Assembly: GCF_000633515.1 (NCBI RefSeq)
Contig: NZ_AYMP01000014.1
Location: 1-64,000 of the forward strand
Length of the DNA stretch: 64,000 nt
From: Morganella morganii H1r
GTDB taxonomy: Bacteria; Pseudomonadota; Gammaproteobacteria; Enterobacterales; Enterobacteriaceae
Direction of reading: 5' to 3'
Made by a program: the position numbers and the translations under genes. Each line of letters begins with the position of its first letter. Position 1 is the first letter of the stretch. Below, piece after piece: positions 7,313 to 14,734 of this stretch. The notes under the pieces are model-generated. The model worked only from the letters and a program-made list of their open reading frames with translations. It searched no databases and was not told the origin of the DNA.

Positions 7313-9205
7313 ATGAGTGGAATCATCACGGAGCATGAACCTTTCGGCACATTACTGGGCTATGCGCCCGGCGGTGTGGCTATCTATTCCTCTGACTACG
7401 ATACCATCACGGAAGCAGAGAAAGAGGATGATATTTCCTTCCGCAGTTATATCGGAAATGAATATATGGGATACAAATGGCAGTGTGTGGAATTTGCCCG
7501 CCGCTTCCTGTATCTCAATTACGGTGTGGTGTTTACCGATGTCGGTATGGCGTATGAGATTTTTTCCCTGCGTTTTCTGCGTCATGTGGTGGATGACAGC
7601 ATTCTGCCGCTGCGGGCGTTTAAAAATGGCTGTCAGCAGGCACCGGTAGCCGGGGCATTGCTTATCTGGCAGGAGGGAGGAGAGTTTAAACGCACCGGTC
7701 ATGTGGCGGTGATAACCCAGGTGTGTGCGGATAAAGTCCGGATTGTTGAACAGAATGTCATTCATCATAAACTGCCGCGCGGTCAGCAATGGACCCGTGA
7801 GCTGCCGATGCATGTCAAAGACGGTTATTACACCCTGTCCGATACGTTCCCGGATACGCAGATCCTCGGCTGGATGATCCAGACAATTGATGATGAGTAT
7901 GCGTGGACCGAACCGGCGGTGAACCCGGCGCTGATGACACTGCATGCCGCCCGCCTGGACGAGAAAGCCGATTTCACCGGTAAATGGCTGGATGAGTCGG
8001 ATCCGATGGAAAAAGCCTATGTCAAAGCGAATCACGGTCACAATCTGAATGCGGATCCGCACGAGTATTTCACCATTTCGGAAACCGCCGAAAATGCCCT
8101 GATGCAGGCGACCAACGAAGTTCATCTGATGTATCTGCATGCCACCGAAAAAGTGCTGAAAGATGATAATCTGCTGAAATTATTTAATATCCCGGAAATC
8201 CTCTGGCCGAGACTGCGGCTCTCCTGGCAAAACCGCCGTCACGATATGGTAACCGGCAGACTGGATTTCTGCATGGATGAGCGCGGGCTGAAGGTGTATG
8301 AATACAATGCAGATTCAGCTTCCTGCCATGCGGAAACCGGGCGGATTATTGAAAAATGGGCGAAACAGGGCGGGCTGACAGAAGGCCGGGATCCGGGGGA
8401 ACGCCTGTCAGACATGCTGGCCGATATCTGGAAGCATACCTCGGCCAAGCCGTTTATCCATATCATGCAGGATAAAGACAGCGAAGAGGATTATCATGCC
8501 CTCAATATGGCGCAGGCCATCACGGCGGCAGGGTACGGATACCGGATCATTCACGGGCTGGATGAACTGAGCTGGAACGAAAGCGGACAGGTCATCGACG
8601 GCGAAGGGCGTGTGCTCAAATGTGTCTGGAAAACCTGGGCGTGGGAAACGGCGCTGGAACAACTGCGTCAGGAAAGCGAAAGCGACCGGACATACTCCGC
8701 GCTGCCTATCCGTACCGGCCATCCGCGCCATGAAGATGATGTGCGGCTGATTGATGTGCTGCTGCGTCCGGAAATCCGTGTATTTGAACCACTGTGGACG
8801 GTGATCCCGGGCAACAAAGCGATTCTGCCGATCCTGTGGTCGCTGTTCCCGCATCATCCATATCTGCTGGATACGGAGTTTGAACTCAGTGATGAACTGC
8901 GGCAGACCGGTTACGCGGTTAAACCGATCGCCGGACGCTGCGGCAGCAATATCGGGCTGGTGGATCACCGTGATGAAGTGCTGGATGAAACCTGCGGCCG
9001 TTTCGGTGAGCAGGAAAACGTCTATCAGCAGCTCTGGTGTTTACCGAAAGTGGCAGGCCGCTATATCCAGATGTGCACCTTTACGGTCGGTGGTCACTAC
9101 GGTGGTGTCTGTCTGCGCTCAGATCCGTCTCTGGTTATCAAAAAAGAGAGTGATATTGAGCCGCTGCGGGTACTGGAGGATAAGGACTTTCTGGCAGAGA
9201 ACTGA
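7313..9205 (+). CDS. gss: Bifunctional glutathionylspermidine synthetase/amidase
   Basis: A 630-residue two-domain cytoplasmic enzyme. The N-terminal CHAP amidase (about 1-195) carries the catalytic Cys58 in YKWQCVEFARR and a His in TGHVAVITQ. The C-terminal ATP-grasp synthetase (about 205-630) includes RLDFCMDERGLKVYEYNADSASCH, VWKTWAWET, and KPIAGRCGSNIGLV near the end. It joins glutathione to spermidine and hydrolyses the conjugate, linking polyamine and thiol pools under oxidative or starvation stress. Length and order match E. coli Gss (619 residues). It appears to be a single-gene unit flanked by terminators. Confidence 0.96.
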   Translation: MSGIITEHEPFGTLLGYAPGGVAIYSSDYDTITEAEKEDDISFRSYIGNEYMGYKWQCVEFARRFLYLNYGVVFTDVGMAYEIFSLRFLRHVVDDSILPLRAFKNGCQQAPVAGALLIWQEGGEFKRTGHVAVITQVCADKVRIVEQNVIHHKLPRGQQWTRELPMHVKDGYYTLSDTFPDTQILGWMIQTIDDEYAWTEPAVNPALMTLHAARLDEKADFTGKWLDESDPMEKAYVKANHGHNLNADPHEYFTISETAENALMQATNEVHLMYLHATEKVLKDDNLLKLFNIPEILWPRLRLSWQNRRHDMVTGRLDFCMDERGLKVYEYNADSASCHAETGRIIEKWAKQGGLTEGRDPGERLSDMLADIWKHTSAKPFIHIMQDKDSEEDYHALNMAQAITAAGYGYRIIHGLDELSWNESGQVIDGEGRVLKCVWKTWAWETALEQLRQESESDRTYSALPIRTGHPRHEDDVRLIDVLLRPEIRVFEPLWTVIPGNKAILPILWSLFPHHPYLLDTEFELSDELRQTGYAVKPIAGRCGSNIGLVDHRDEVLDETCGRFGEQENVYQQLWCLPKVAGRYIQMCTFTVGGHYGGVCLRSDPSLVIKKESDIEPLRVLEDKDFLAEN

Positions 9206-9227
9206 TTTCTTACTGTGATACTTTTCC

Positions 9228-9266
9228 CGGGCAGCCCCCGTATTCACCGGTGGCTGCCCGTTTTTA
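9228..9266 (+). terminator. Rho-independent terminator after gss
   Basis: Arms CGGGCAGCC and GGCTGCCCG followed by five T, 23 bp after the gss stop. Confidence 0.88.
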
Positions 9267-9373
9267 TATCCTTTTGATCTGATTTATATTTCCTTTCTTT
9301 CCGCGAACGCACTCCTTTCCCGTATAAAAATCAGGGTTAAAAAACAGTGGTCAACCGCAATAAAAATCATTAT

Positions 9374-9388
9374 TGTTATATTATAACA
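9374..9388. promoter_or_regulatory. Zur-type operator of the rpmE2-rpmJ2-zinT operon
   Basis: TGTTATATTATAACA is a perfect palindrome (7-1-7) that fits the core of the enterobacterial Zur box (GTTATA-n-TATAAC). It sits 18 bp upstream of the rpmE2 start codon, a position suited to blocking transcription. The downstream genes are all zinc-starvation genes. The motif is seen directly; binding by Zur is inferred from family knowledge. Confidence 0.88.
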
Positions 9389-9406
9389 TAACAAAATGAG
9401 GCAACC

Positions 9407-9655
9407 ATGAAACCCGATATTCATCCGGATTACCGGACTGTCATCTTCCACGACACCGCCGCAGACGTGTATTTCAAAGTCGGATCCACCATCAGAACGG
9501 AAAGAACCATTGAGTTTGAAGGGCAGACTTATCCTTATGTCACTCTGGATGTCTCATCTCATTCTCACCCGTTCTATACCGGCAAACAGAAAACACACTC
9601 TCAGGAAGGGAATGTGGCCCGTTTTACCAAGCGTTTCGGGCGTTTTGTCCATTAA
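9407..9655 (+). CDS. rpmE2: Zinc-independent ribosomal protein L31 type B
   Basis: An 82-residue L31 paralogue (E. coli YkgM type). It has [16 protein letters not shown], the [12 protein letters not shown] segment and the FTKRFGRF ending. It lacks the CxxC zinc ribbon of the primary L31, so it replaces that protein on ribosomes and frees zinc under starvation. It is the first gene of a Zur-box operon with rpmJ2 (18 bp downstream) and zinT. Confidence 0.96.
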   Translation: MKPDIHPDYRTVIFHDTAADVYFKVGSTIRTERTIEFEGQTYPYVTLDVSSHSHPFYTGKQKTHSQEGNVARFTKRFGRFVH

Positions 9656-9673
9656 AAGAAGAGGAAAAAACCG

Positions 9674-9799
9674 ATGCAGGTATTAAGTTCACTGAAAAGT
9701 GCGAAACAGCGCCATCCGGACTGTAAAATTGTCCGCCGTCGCGGCCGTATTTATGTGATTTGTAAGTCCAATCCGCGTTTTAAAGCCGTACAGGGGTGA
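9674..9799 (+). CDS. rpmJ2: Zinc-independent ribosomal protein L36 type B
   Basis: A 41-residue protein starting at ATG 9674 behind GAGGAAAAA. It reads [20 protein letters not shown] and continues with [21 protein letters not shown], matching the E. coli YkgO form that lacks the full zinc-binding set of the normal L36. It ends at VQG and lacks the Lys/Arg tail found in the 46-residue E. coli protein. It stands between rpmE2 and zinT, 2 bp from the zinT start, so the three genes are co-transcribed. Confidence 0.93.
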   Translation: MQVLSSLKSAKQRHPDCKIVRRRGRIYVICKSNPRFKAVQG

Positions 9800-9801
9800 T
9801 T

Positions 9802-10446
9802 ATGACAGTTAAATCAGTTCTCCCGTTATTGTTACTGGCGGGATTATTCAGCGGTGCGGCAGCGGCACACGGACACCACCACGACAAACCGCAGACAGAA
9901 GCACAGCGCAAGGCCGCAGAAGGGATTTTTGCGGATAAGGATGTCAAAGACCGGCAGCTGAGTGACTGGGACGGAGTCTGGCAGTCTGTTGCACCCTATC
10001 TGGCCAGCGGCGGGCTGGACCCGGTGATGCAGGCGAAAGCCGCGAAGAACGGCGATAAAACTGCAGAAGAGTATCGCGCTTATTATACAAAGGGATATAA
10101 AACCGATGTGGATATGATTGGTATTGAAAATAATATCATCGAATTCCATCGCGGGGATAAGGTGGATCAGTGTGAGTATCAGTATGCCGGTTACCGGATC
10201 CTGAATTACACCTCCGGCAAGAAAGGGGCGCGTTATCTGTTTGAGTGCAAAGATAAAAATAGTCATGCACCGAAATATATCCAGTTCAGCGACCATATCA
10301 TTGCGCCGGAAAAAGCAGGTCATTTCCACCTGTATATGGGCAATGAATCCCAGGAGGCTCTGCTGACTCAACTGGATAACTGGCCGACGTATTACCCTTA
10401 TACGATGAGCGGAAAAGATATTGTTCACGACATGCTGCACCACTGA
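9802..10446 (+). CDS. zinT: Periplasmic zinc-binding protein ZinT
   Basis: A 214-residue protein with a signal peptide (about 1-23, VLPLLLLAGLFSGAAAA) followed by the His-rich AHGHHHDKP. The ZinT core includes LSDWDGVWQSVAPYL, the lipocalin-like YRILNYTSGKKGARYLFEC and the zinc ligands in HFHLYMG. ZinT binds zinc or cadmium in the periplasm and can hand zinc to ZnuA. I chose ATG 9802, with GGGG 6 bp upstream. A GTG at 9796 would overlap the rpmJ2 stop. Placement in the rpmE2-rpmJ2 operon puts zinc scavenging and zinc sparing under one operator. Confidence 0.95.
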   Translation: MTVKSVLPLLLLAGLFSGAAAAHGHHHDKPQTEAQRKAAEGIFADKDVKDRQLSDWDGVWQSVAPYLASGGLDPVMQAKAAKNGDKTAEEYRAYYTKGYKTDVDMIGIENNIIEFHRGDKVDQCEYQYAGYRILNYTSGKKGARYLFECKDKNSHAPKYIQFSDHIIAPEKAGHFHLYMGNESQEALLTQLDNWPTYYPYTMSGKDIVHDMLHH

Positions 10447-10476
10447 CAGCAAAGCGGCACAGCACTATAAAACCGG

Positions 10477-10515
10477 CAGCCCGGAAACAGATAGTGTTTC
10501 CGGGCTGTTTTGTTA
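10477..10515 (+). terminator. Rho-independent terminator after zinT
   Basis: Perfect 12-bp arms CAGCCCGGAAAC and GTTTCCGGGCTG with a seven-base loop, followed by a T-rich tail. Confidence 0.92.
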
Positions 10516-10656
10516 TTTCATTAACAAATTAATATAAAACTTGATTAATCGTGTCAGTTCAAAATAAAATAAGAATAAGCGATTCAGCTAATCAGTTTAA
10601 ACAGATTTACCACAATAAACACCCGATGTTTTCTGGTTTTATTCCGGACTGATTTA

Positions 10657-10672
10657 TTTGATATCAATCACA
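10657..10672. promoter_or_regulatory. Candidate CRP site upstream of the pseudouridine operon
   Basis: TTTGA-N6-TCACA fits the CRP half-site arrangement TGTGA-N6-TCACA with one mismatch. It lies in the 470-bp AT-rich region before the HTH-kinase gene. Catabolite control would suit a nucleoside catabolic operon, but the match is modest. Confidence 0.35.
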
Positions 10673-10725
10673 GTATGTATGTAACGATAAAACAGATATT
10701 TCAATATTATTATTCTAAGATCATG

Positions 10726-10996
10726 AAAACAAACACATGTTTGATGATATGACAACCAGTGCATAACAGATTGATAGATATGAAAATTATTTTTAATTAA
10801 ATCCTCTATTTTTGAAGGTTATTATTTTGTGTTTTTTATTTTATTTTTGAAGATATAAAAAACATGATCTCCTTCCGGTTTTTCTGCTGAAAACTCATAC
10901 CCTGCATTTTACGATCATGACTCAAATTCCGGTGAAATCTTTATTTCAGCGCTTTACTTTGTCGCGGGCAAAAAATAAAACAAGCACATGTTTAAT
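10726..10996 (+). promoter_or_regulatory. Pair of 20-bp direct repeats (likely operators) before the psu operon
   Basis: AAAACAAACACATGTTTGAT at 10726-10745 and AAAACAAGCACATGTTTAAT at 10977-10996 agree at 18 of 20 positions and share a CACATGTTT core with partial dyad symmetry. The second copy ends 19 bp before the ATG at 11016. The next gene carries its own winged HTH, so autoregulation by DNA looping between the two copies (251 bp apart) is a reasonable inference. Confidence 0.5.
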
Positions 10997-11015
10997 AACT
11001 AACAAGTGTCCGCTT

Positions 11016-12107
11016 ATGACCAGTCGAGAAAAACAAATCCTTCAGATCCTCCGGCGTGACCCGCTCATTCCGCAGCAGGAACTGGCCGGCGTATTAGGTA
11101 TCAGCCGCTCTGCGGTGGCCGGACATATCATGAATCTGATGAATAAAGGCTACATCAAGGGTAAGGGATACATCCTCTCCGAGCACCGCTATGTGGTGAC
11201 TGTCGGTTCAGCCAATATGGATGTTTGTGGTTATTCTGACCTGAATCTGGTGTATGAAGATTCTAATCCCGGTCACATTAAATGTTCACCCGGCGGGGTC
11301 GGACGCAATATTGCCCAGAATATTGCCCTGCTGGGCTGCGAATCTCATTTTATCTCTGTTATCGGTGATGATTTCTACGGTAACACTCTGTATGAGCAGG
11401 CAAAACTGGCCGGTGTGAATGTCAGTAATCTGCATCGTCTGCACGGGGAAACCACGTCAACCTATCTGTCACTGCTGGATCCGCAGGGTGAAATGATCAC
11501 TGCCATCAATGACATGCGCATCCTGGAAAAACTGACCCCGGCGCTGCTGGCGACTTCCCGCGACCTGATCCGGCACGCCGGTGTGCTGGTGGCGGACTGC
11601 AATCTGTCAGAAGGCGCGCTGGAGTGGCTGTTTACCAATGCGGGCAATGTCCCGGTCTTTGTCGATACCGTTTCCGCGTTCAAAGCAAACAAAATCAAGC
11701 CGTGGCTCAGCCATATCCACACCCTGAAACCGAACCGCTTTGAGGCGGAAATTCTCACCGGTATCAAAGTGGAGAATAAACAGGATGTGGTACGTGCCGC
11801 CAATGCTCTGCATGAGCAGGGTGTGCAGCGCATTGCCCTGAGTATGGGCGGCGAAGGTGTTTATTACAGCGAGGCAGGCGGCGAAAACGGCTGGTCGAAG
11901 CCGTTCAGTGTCCACATTGTCAATGTGACCGGTGCCGGTGACGCCATGATGGCAGGCCTCGCCCGCTGCTGGCTCGAAGGCGAGCCGCTGTCACAGAGTA
12001 TCCGTTTTTCCCAGGGCTGCTCCGCCCTGACGCTCGCCAGCGAGCTGACAAATAATCCCGGTCTGTCAAAAGACAGTGTTCACAAACTAATGGAATCACA
12101 AGCATGA
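11016..12107 (+). CDS. Pseudouridine kinase with N-terminal winged helix-turn-helix
   Basis: A 363-residue protein of the E. coli YeiI type. Residues 1-50 form a MarR/AsnC-like HTH (SREKQILQILRRDPLIPQQ, then GISRSAVAGHIMNLMNKGYIKGKGYIL). Residues 58-363 are a PfkB-family kinase with SPGGVGRNIAQNIALLG near the start and the ATP/catalytic motif NVTGAGDAMMAGL. It probably phosphorylates pseudouridine to pseudouridine 5'-phosphate for PsuG. I chose ATG 11016 because it aligns with the YeiI N-terminus. An upstream ATG at 10917 would read through the repeated operator sequence. It overlaps psuG by 4 bp. Confidence 0.85.
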   Translation: MTSREKQILQILRRDPLIPQQELAGVLGISRSAVAGHIMNLMNKGYIKGKGYILSEHRYVVTVGSANMDVCGYSDLNLVYEDSNPGHIKCSPGGVGRNIAQNIALLGCESHFISVIGDDFYGNTLYEQAKLAGVNVSNLHRLHGETTSTYLSLLDPQGEMITAINDMRILEKLTPALLATSRDLIRHAGVLVADCNLSEGALEWLFTNAGNVPVFVDTVSAFKANKIKPWLSHIHTLKPNRFEAEILTGIKVENKQDVVRAANALHEQGVQRIALSMGGEGVYYSEAGGENGWSKPFSVHIVNVTGAGDAMMAGLARCWLEGEPLSQSIRFSQGCSALTLASELTNNPGLSKDSVHKLMESQA

Positions 12108-13036
12108 AAACTCAACAACTGAACGCAGAATATCTGGATATTTCCCCTGAGGTTGCACAGGCGCTCGCGGAGAAAAAGCCGGTTGTGGCACTGGAATCCA
12201 CCATTATTTCTCACGGCATGCCGTATCCGGACAACGTGAAAATGGCACTGGAAGTTGAACAGCGTATCCGTGACAACGGTGCGATCCCGGCGACGATTGC
12301 GGTGATTAACGGCCGCATGAAAGCAGGCCTGTCTCATGATGAGATTGAGATGCTCGGCAAAGAAGGCCACAAGGTGATGAAAGTGAGCCGCCGCGACCTG
12401 CCGTTTGTGATAGCCCAGGGTATCCACGGTGCGACGACCGTTGCCTCCACCATGATTATCGCGGAAATGGCCGGGATTGCTGTTTTTGCCACCGGCGGGA
12501 TCGGCGGTGTGCATCGCGGCGCGGAACACACCTTTGATATCTCAGCGGATTTACAGGAACTGGCACAAACCAATGTCGCGGTTGTCTGCGCGGGTGCCAA
12601 ATCTATCCTGGATCTGGGGCTGACCACCGAGTACCTGGAAACTTACGGTGTACCGGTTGTCGGTTATCAGACGGATAAATTACCGGCATTCTTCTGCCGT
12701 GAAAGCGAATTCCCGGTCACTATCCGCATGGAAACCCCGGAAAATGTGGCAAAAGCACTGCACGCCAAGTGGGCGACCGGCCTGAACGGCGGCATGGTAA
12801 TTGCCAACCCGATCCCGCATGAGTTCGCCATGCCGGAAGAAACCATCAACAGCGCGATCGCACAGGCAGTACGCGAAGCGGACGAGCAGGGCATTAACGG
12901 CAAAGCAAGCACACCGTTCCTGCTGGCCCGTGTGGCAGAGCTGACCGGCGGTAACAGCGTGAACTCCAACATTGAACTGGTCTTTAATAACGCGAAACTG
13001 GCTGCCCGTATCGCCTCCGCTTATCAGCAACTGTAA
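12104..13036 (+). CDS. psuG: Pseudouridine-5'-phosphate glycosidase
   Basis: A 310-residue cytoplasmic C-glycosidase that splits pseudouridine 5'-phosphate into uracil and ribose 5-phosphate. Family motifs are present: VVALESTIISHGMPYP near residue 27, TIAVINGRMKAGL, the GIHGATTVASTM loop, FATGGIGGVHRGAEHTFDIS, and NPIPHEFAMP near the C-terminus. Length matches E. coli PsuG (312). The ATGA overlap with the kinase gene implies coupled translation. The transporter gene lies 130 bp downstream behind an intercistronic hairpin. Confidence 0.96.
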   Translation: MKTQQLNAEYLDISPEVAQALAEKKPVVALESTIISHGMPYPDNVKMALEVEQRIRDNGAIPATIAVINGRMKAGLSHDEIEMLGKEGHKVMKVSRRDLPFVIAQGIHGATTVASTMIIAEMAGIAVFATGGIGGVHRGAEHTFDISADLQELAQTNVAVVCAGAKSILDLGLTTEYLETYGVPVVGYQTDKLPAFFCRESEFPVTIRMETPENVAKALHAKWATGLNGGMVIANPIPHEFAMPEETINSAIAQAVREADEQGINGKASTPFLLARVAELTGGNSVNSNIELVFNNAKLAARIASAYQQL

Positions 13037-13080
13037 GCGGCTGACCGGTAACCGGTCATAACAACGGATGAAATACCAGA

Positions 13081-13119
13081 CCCGGTAAGGTGCTGATCTC
13101 ACAATCAGCCTTTACCGGG
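13081..13119 (+). repeat. Intercistronic hairpin between psuG and psuT
   Basis: A long imperfect stem: outer arms CCCGGTAA and TTACCGGG, inner arms GCTGAT and ATCAGC, small internal loop. No T-run follows, so it is more likely an mRNA-stability or partial-attenuation element than a true terminator. Confidence 0.6.
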
Positions 13120-13165
13120 CATTGCAGCATACAACTGATGAGTATAATAACCACGGGGCCGGATT

Positions 13166-14428
13166 ATGGATTTATTACGGAGTTTGGCGGGGATCGGCGT
13201 TTTATTACTGATAGCATTTATCTTTTCGGTGAATAAGCGGAAAATCAGTCTGCGCACTGTCGGCGCGGCACTGCTGTTACAGGTGGCACTCGGTGCCATC
13301 ATGCTGTATATCCCGGCGGGGAAATGGTTTATTCAGACCATCGCATCGGGCGTGAACAATGTTATTGCCTACAGTGATGCGGGCAGTTCCTTTATTTTCG
13401 GCAGCCTGGTCGGCCCGAAAATGGATGTGTTATTTGACGGCGCCGGGTTTATCTTTGCATTCCGCGTTTTACCGGCCATTATCTTTATCACTTCTCTGAT
13501 CGCGATTTTGTATTACCTCGGCATTATGCGCTGGGTGATCAACATTCTGGCGTATGTCTTCCAGAAGACCATGAAAATCAGCAAGATCGAATCCTTTGCG
13601 GCAGTAACCACTATTTTCCTCGGTCAGAATGAGTTACCGGCGGTACTGAAACCCTTTGTCAGCCGGATGAATAACAATGAATTATTCACCGTGATTTGCA
13701 GCGGTATGGCTTCCATCGCCGGGTCAATGCTGGTGGGTTACGCCGGGCTGGGCGTACCGATTGAATATCTGCTGGCGGCGTCTCTGATGGCGATCCCGGG
13801 CGGGATCCTGTTTGCGCGGATGTTAAGTCCGGCGACACAGGAATCCACCGTGGAATTCACGGAAATCTCTTTCAGTGAAAAACGCCCTGCCAGTATTATT
13901 GAGGCGGCAGCGGGCGGGGCAATGCTCGGGCTGAAAATTGCCGTTGGTGTGGCAACGGTGGTGCTGGCGTTTGTGGCCCTGATTGCCCTGATTAACGGGC
14001 TGATTGGCGGCCTCGGCGGCGTTATGGGTTTTGAGGGCGTCAGCCTGCAAAGCCTGTTCGGCTATATTTTTTCACCACTGGCGTATCTGATGGGGGTGAG
14101 CAGTGAGCACATTGCGCTGGCGGGCAGCCTGATCGGCGAAAAACTGGCGATCAACGAGTTCGTGGCCTATGTGGATTTCTCCCCGCATTTACATGACGGC
14201 ACGCTGGATGCCAAAACGATTGCGGTGATCTCTTTTGCCTTATGCGGTTTTGCCAACTTCGGCTCGATTGCGGTGGTGGTCGGGGCGTTCAGTGCGGTTG
14301 CACCGGAGCGGGCACCGGATATCGCCCGTGTCGGGATCCGCGCACTGCTGGCAGCGACATTATCCAACCTGATGAGTGCCACTATTGCCGGATTGTTTAT
14401 CGGCCTGGCCGTGGCGCCGGGTGTCTGA
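13166..14428 (+). CDS. psuT: Concentrative nucleoside transporter, probable pseudouridine transporter PsuT
   Basis: A 420-residue CNT/NupC-family inner-membrane symporter. Typical motifs are MDLLRSLAGIGVLLLIAFIFSVNKRKISLRTVG at the start, GSLVGPKMDVLFDGAGFIFAFRVLP, FLGQNELPAVLKPF, SGMASIAGSMLVGYAGLGVP, and GEKLAINEFVAY near the end. It resembles E. coli PsuT/NupX (YeiM/YeiJ). Its place after the pseudouridine kinase and psuG argues that pseudouridine is its main substrate, with other nucleosides possible. Confidence 0.88.
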   Translation: MDLLRSLAGIGVLLLIAFIFSVNKRKISLRTVGAALLLQVALGAIMLYIPAGKWFIQTIASGVNNVIAYSDAGSSFIFGSLVGPKMDVLFDGAGFIFAFRVLPAIIFITSLIAILYYLGIMRWVINILAYVFQKTMKISKIESFAAVTTIFLGQNELPAVLKPFVSRMNNNELFTVICSGMASIAGSMLVGYAGLGVPIEYLLAASLMAIPGGILFARMLSPATQESTVEFTEISFSEKRPASIIEAAAGGAMLGLKIAVGVATVVLAFVALIALINGLIGGLGGVMGFEGVSLQSLFGYIFSPLAYLMGVSSEHIALAGSLIGEKLAINEFVAYVDFSPHLHDGTLDAKTIAVISFALCGFANFGSIAVVVGAFSAVAPERAPDIARVGIRALLAATLSNLMSATIAGLFIGLAVAPGV

Positions 14429-14459
14429 CCGGTTCAGATGATTGCCCGGTACTCACTCA

Positions 14460-14487
14460 CAGCCGCTTTCTTTAACGGAAGCGGCTG
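14460..14487 (+). terminator. Hairpin after psuT, weak terminator
   Basis: Perfect 9-bp arms CAGCCGCTT and AAGCGGCTG around a ten-base loop, but only a short T stretch follows. It probably acts as the 3' end of the psu operon, possibly with help from the T8 run near 14509. Confidence 0.55.
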
Positions 14488-14734
14488 TTACCAGCTGATA
14501 CGATTCAATTTTTTTTATTCCGCTTAAGACCGTGTCAGGTCAAAAAAACAAATCCCGCTCCCCGTTAAAGTAAAAAAAATCCGGTAGCCCTGTTGCGTGT
14601 GTGTTATTGCCTTCCTGCATCCGCAGAATTTGACCCGCCCCGCAAAATGACCATAAAACAGACTACGATGGGCCGAATGTGCCCGGTTATTGCATGGTTA
14701 CCAATACCGAAAACCCGGAAAGCGATAGGTGAAC

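Noticed and set aside
10917-11015. Longer N-terminus for the HTH-kinase from ATG 10917
   Set aside because: It encodes a composition unlike the family, has no ribosome site and covers the repeated operator-like sequence. The YeiI alignment starts at 11016.
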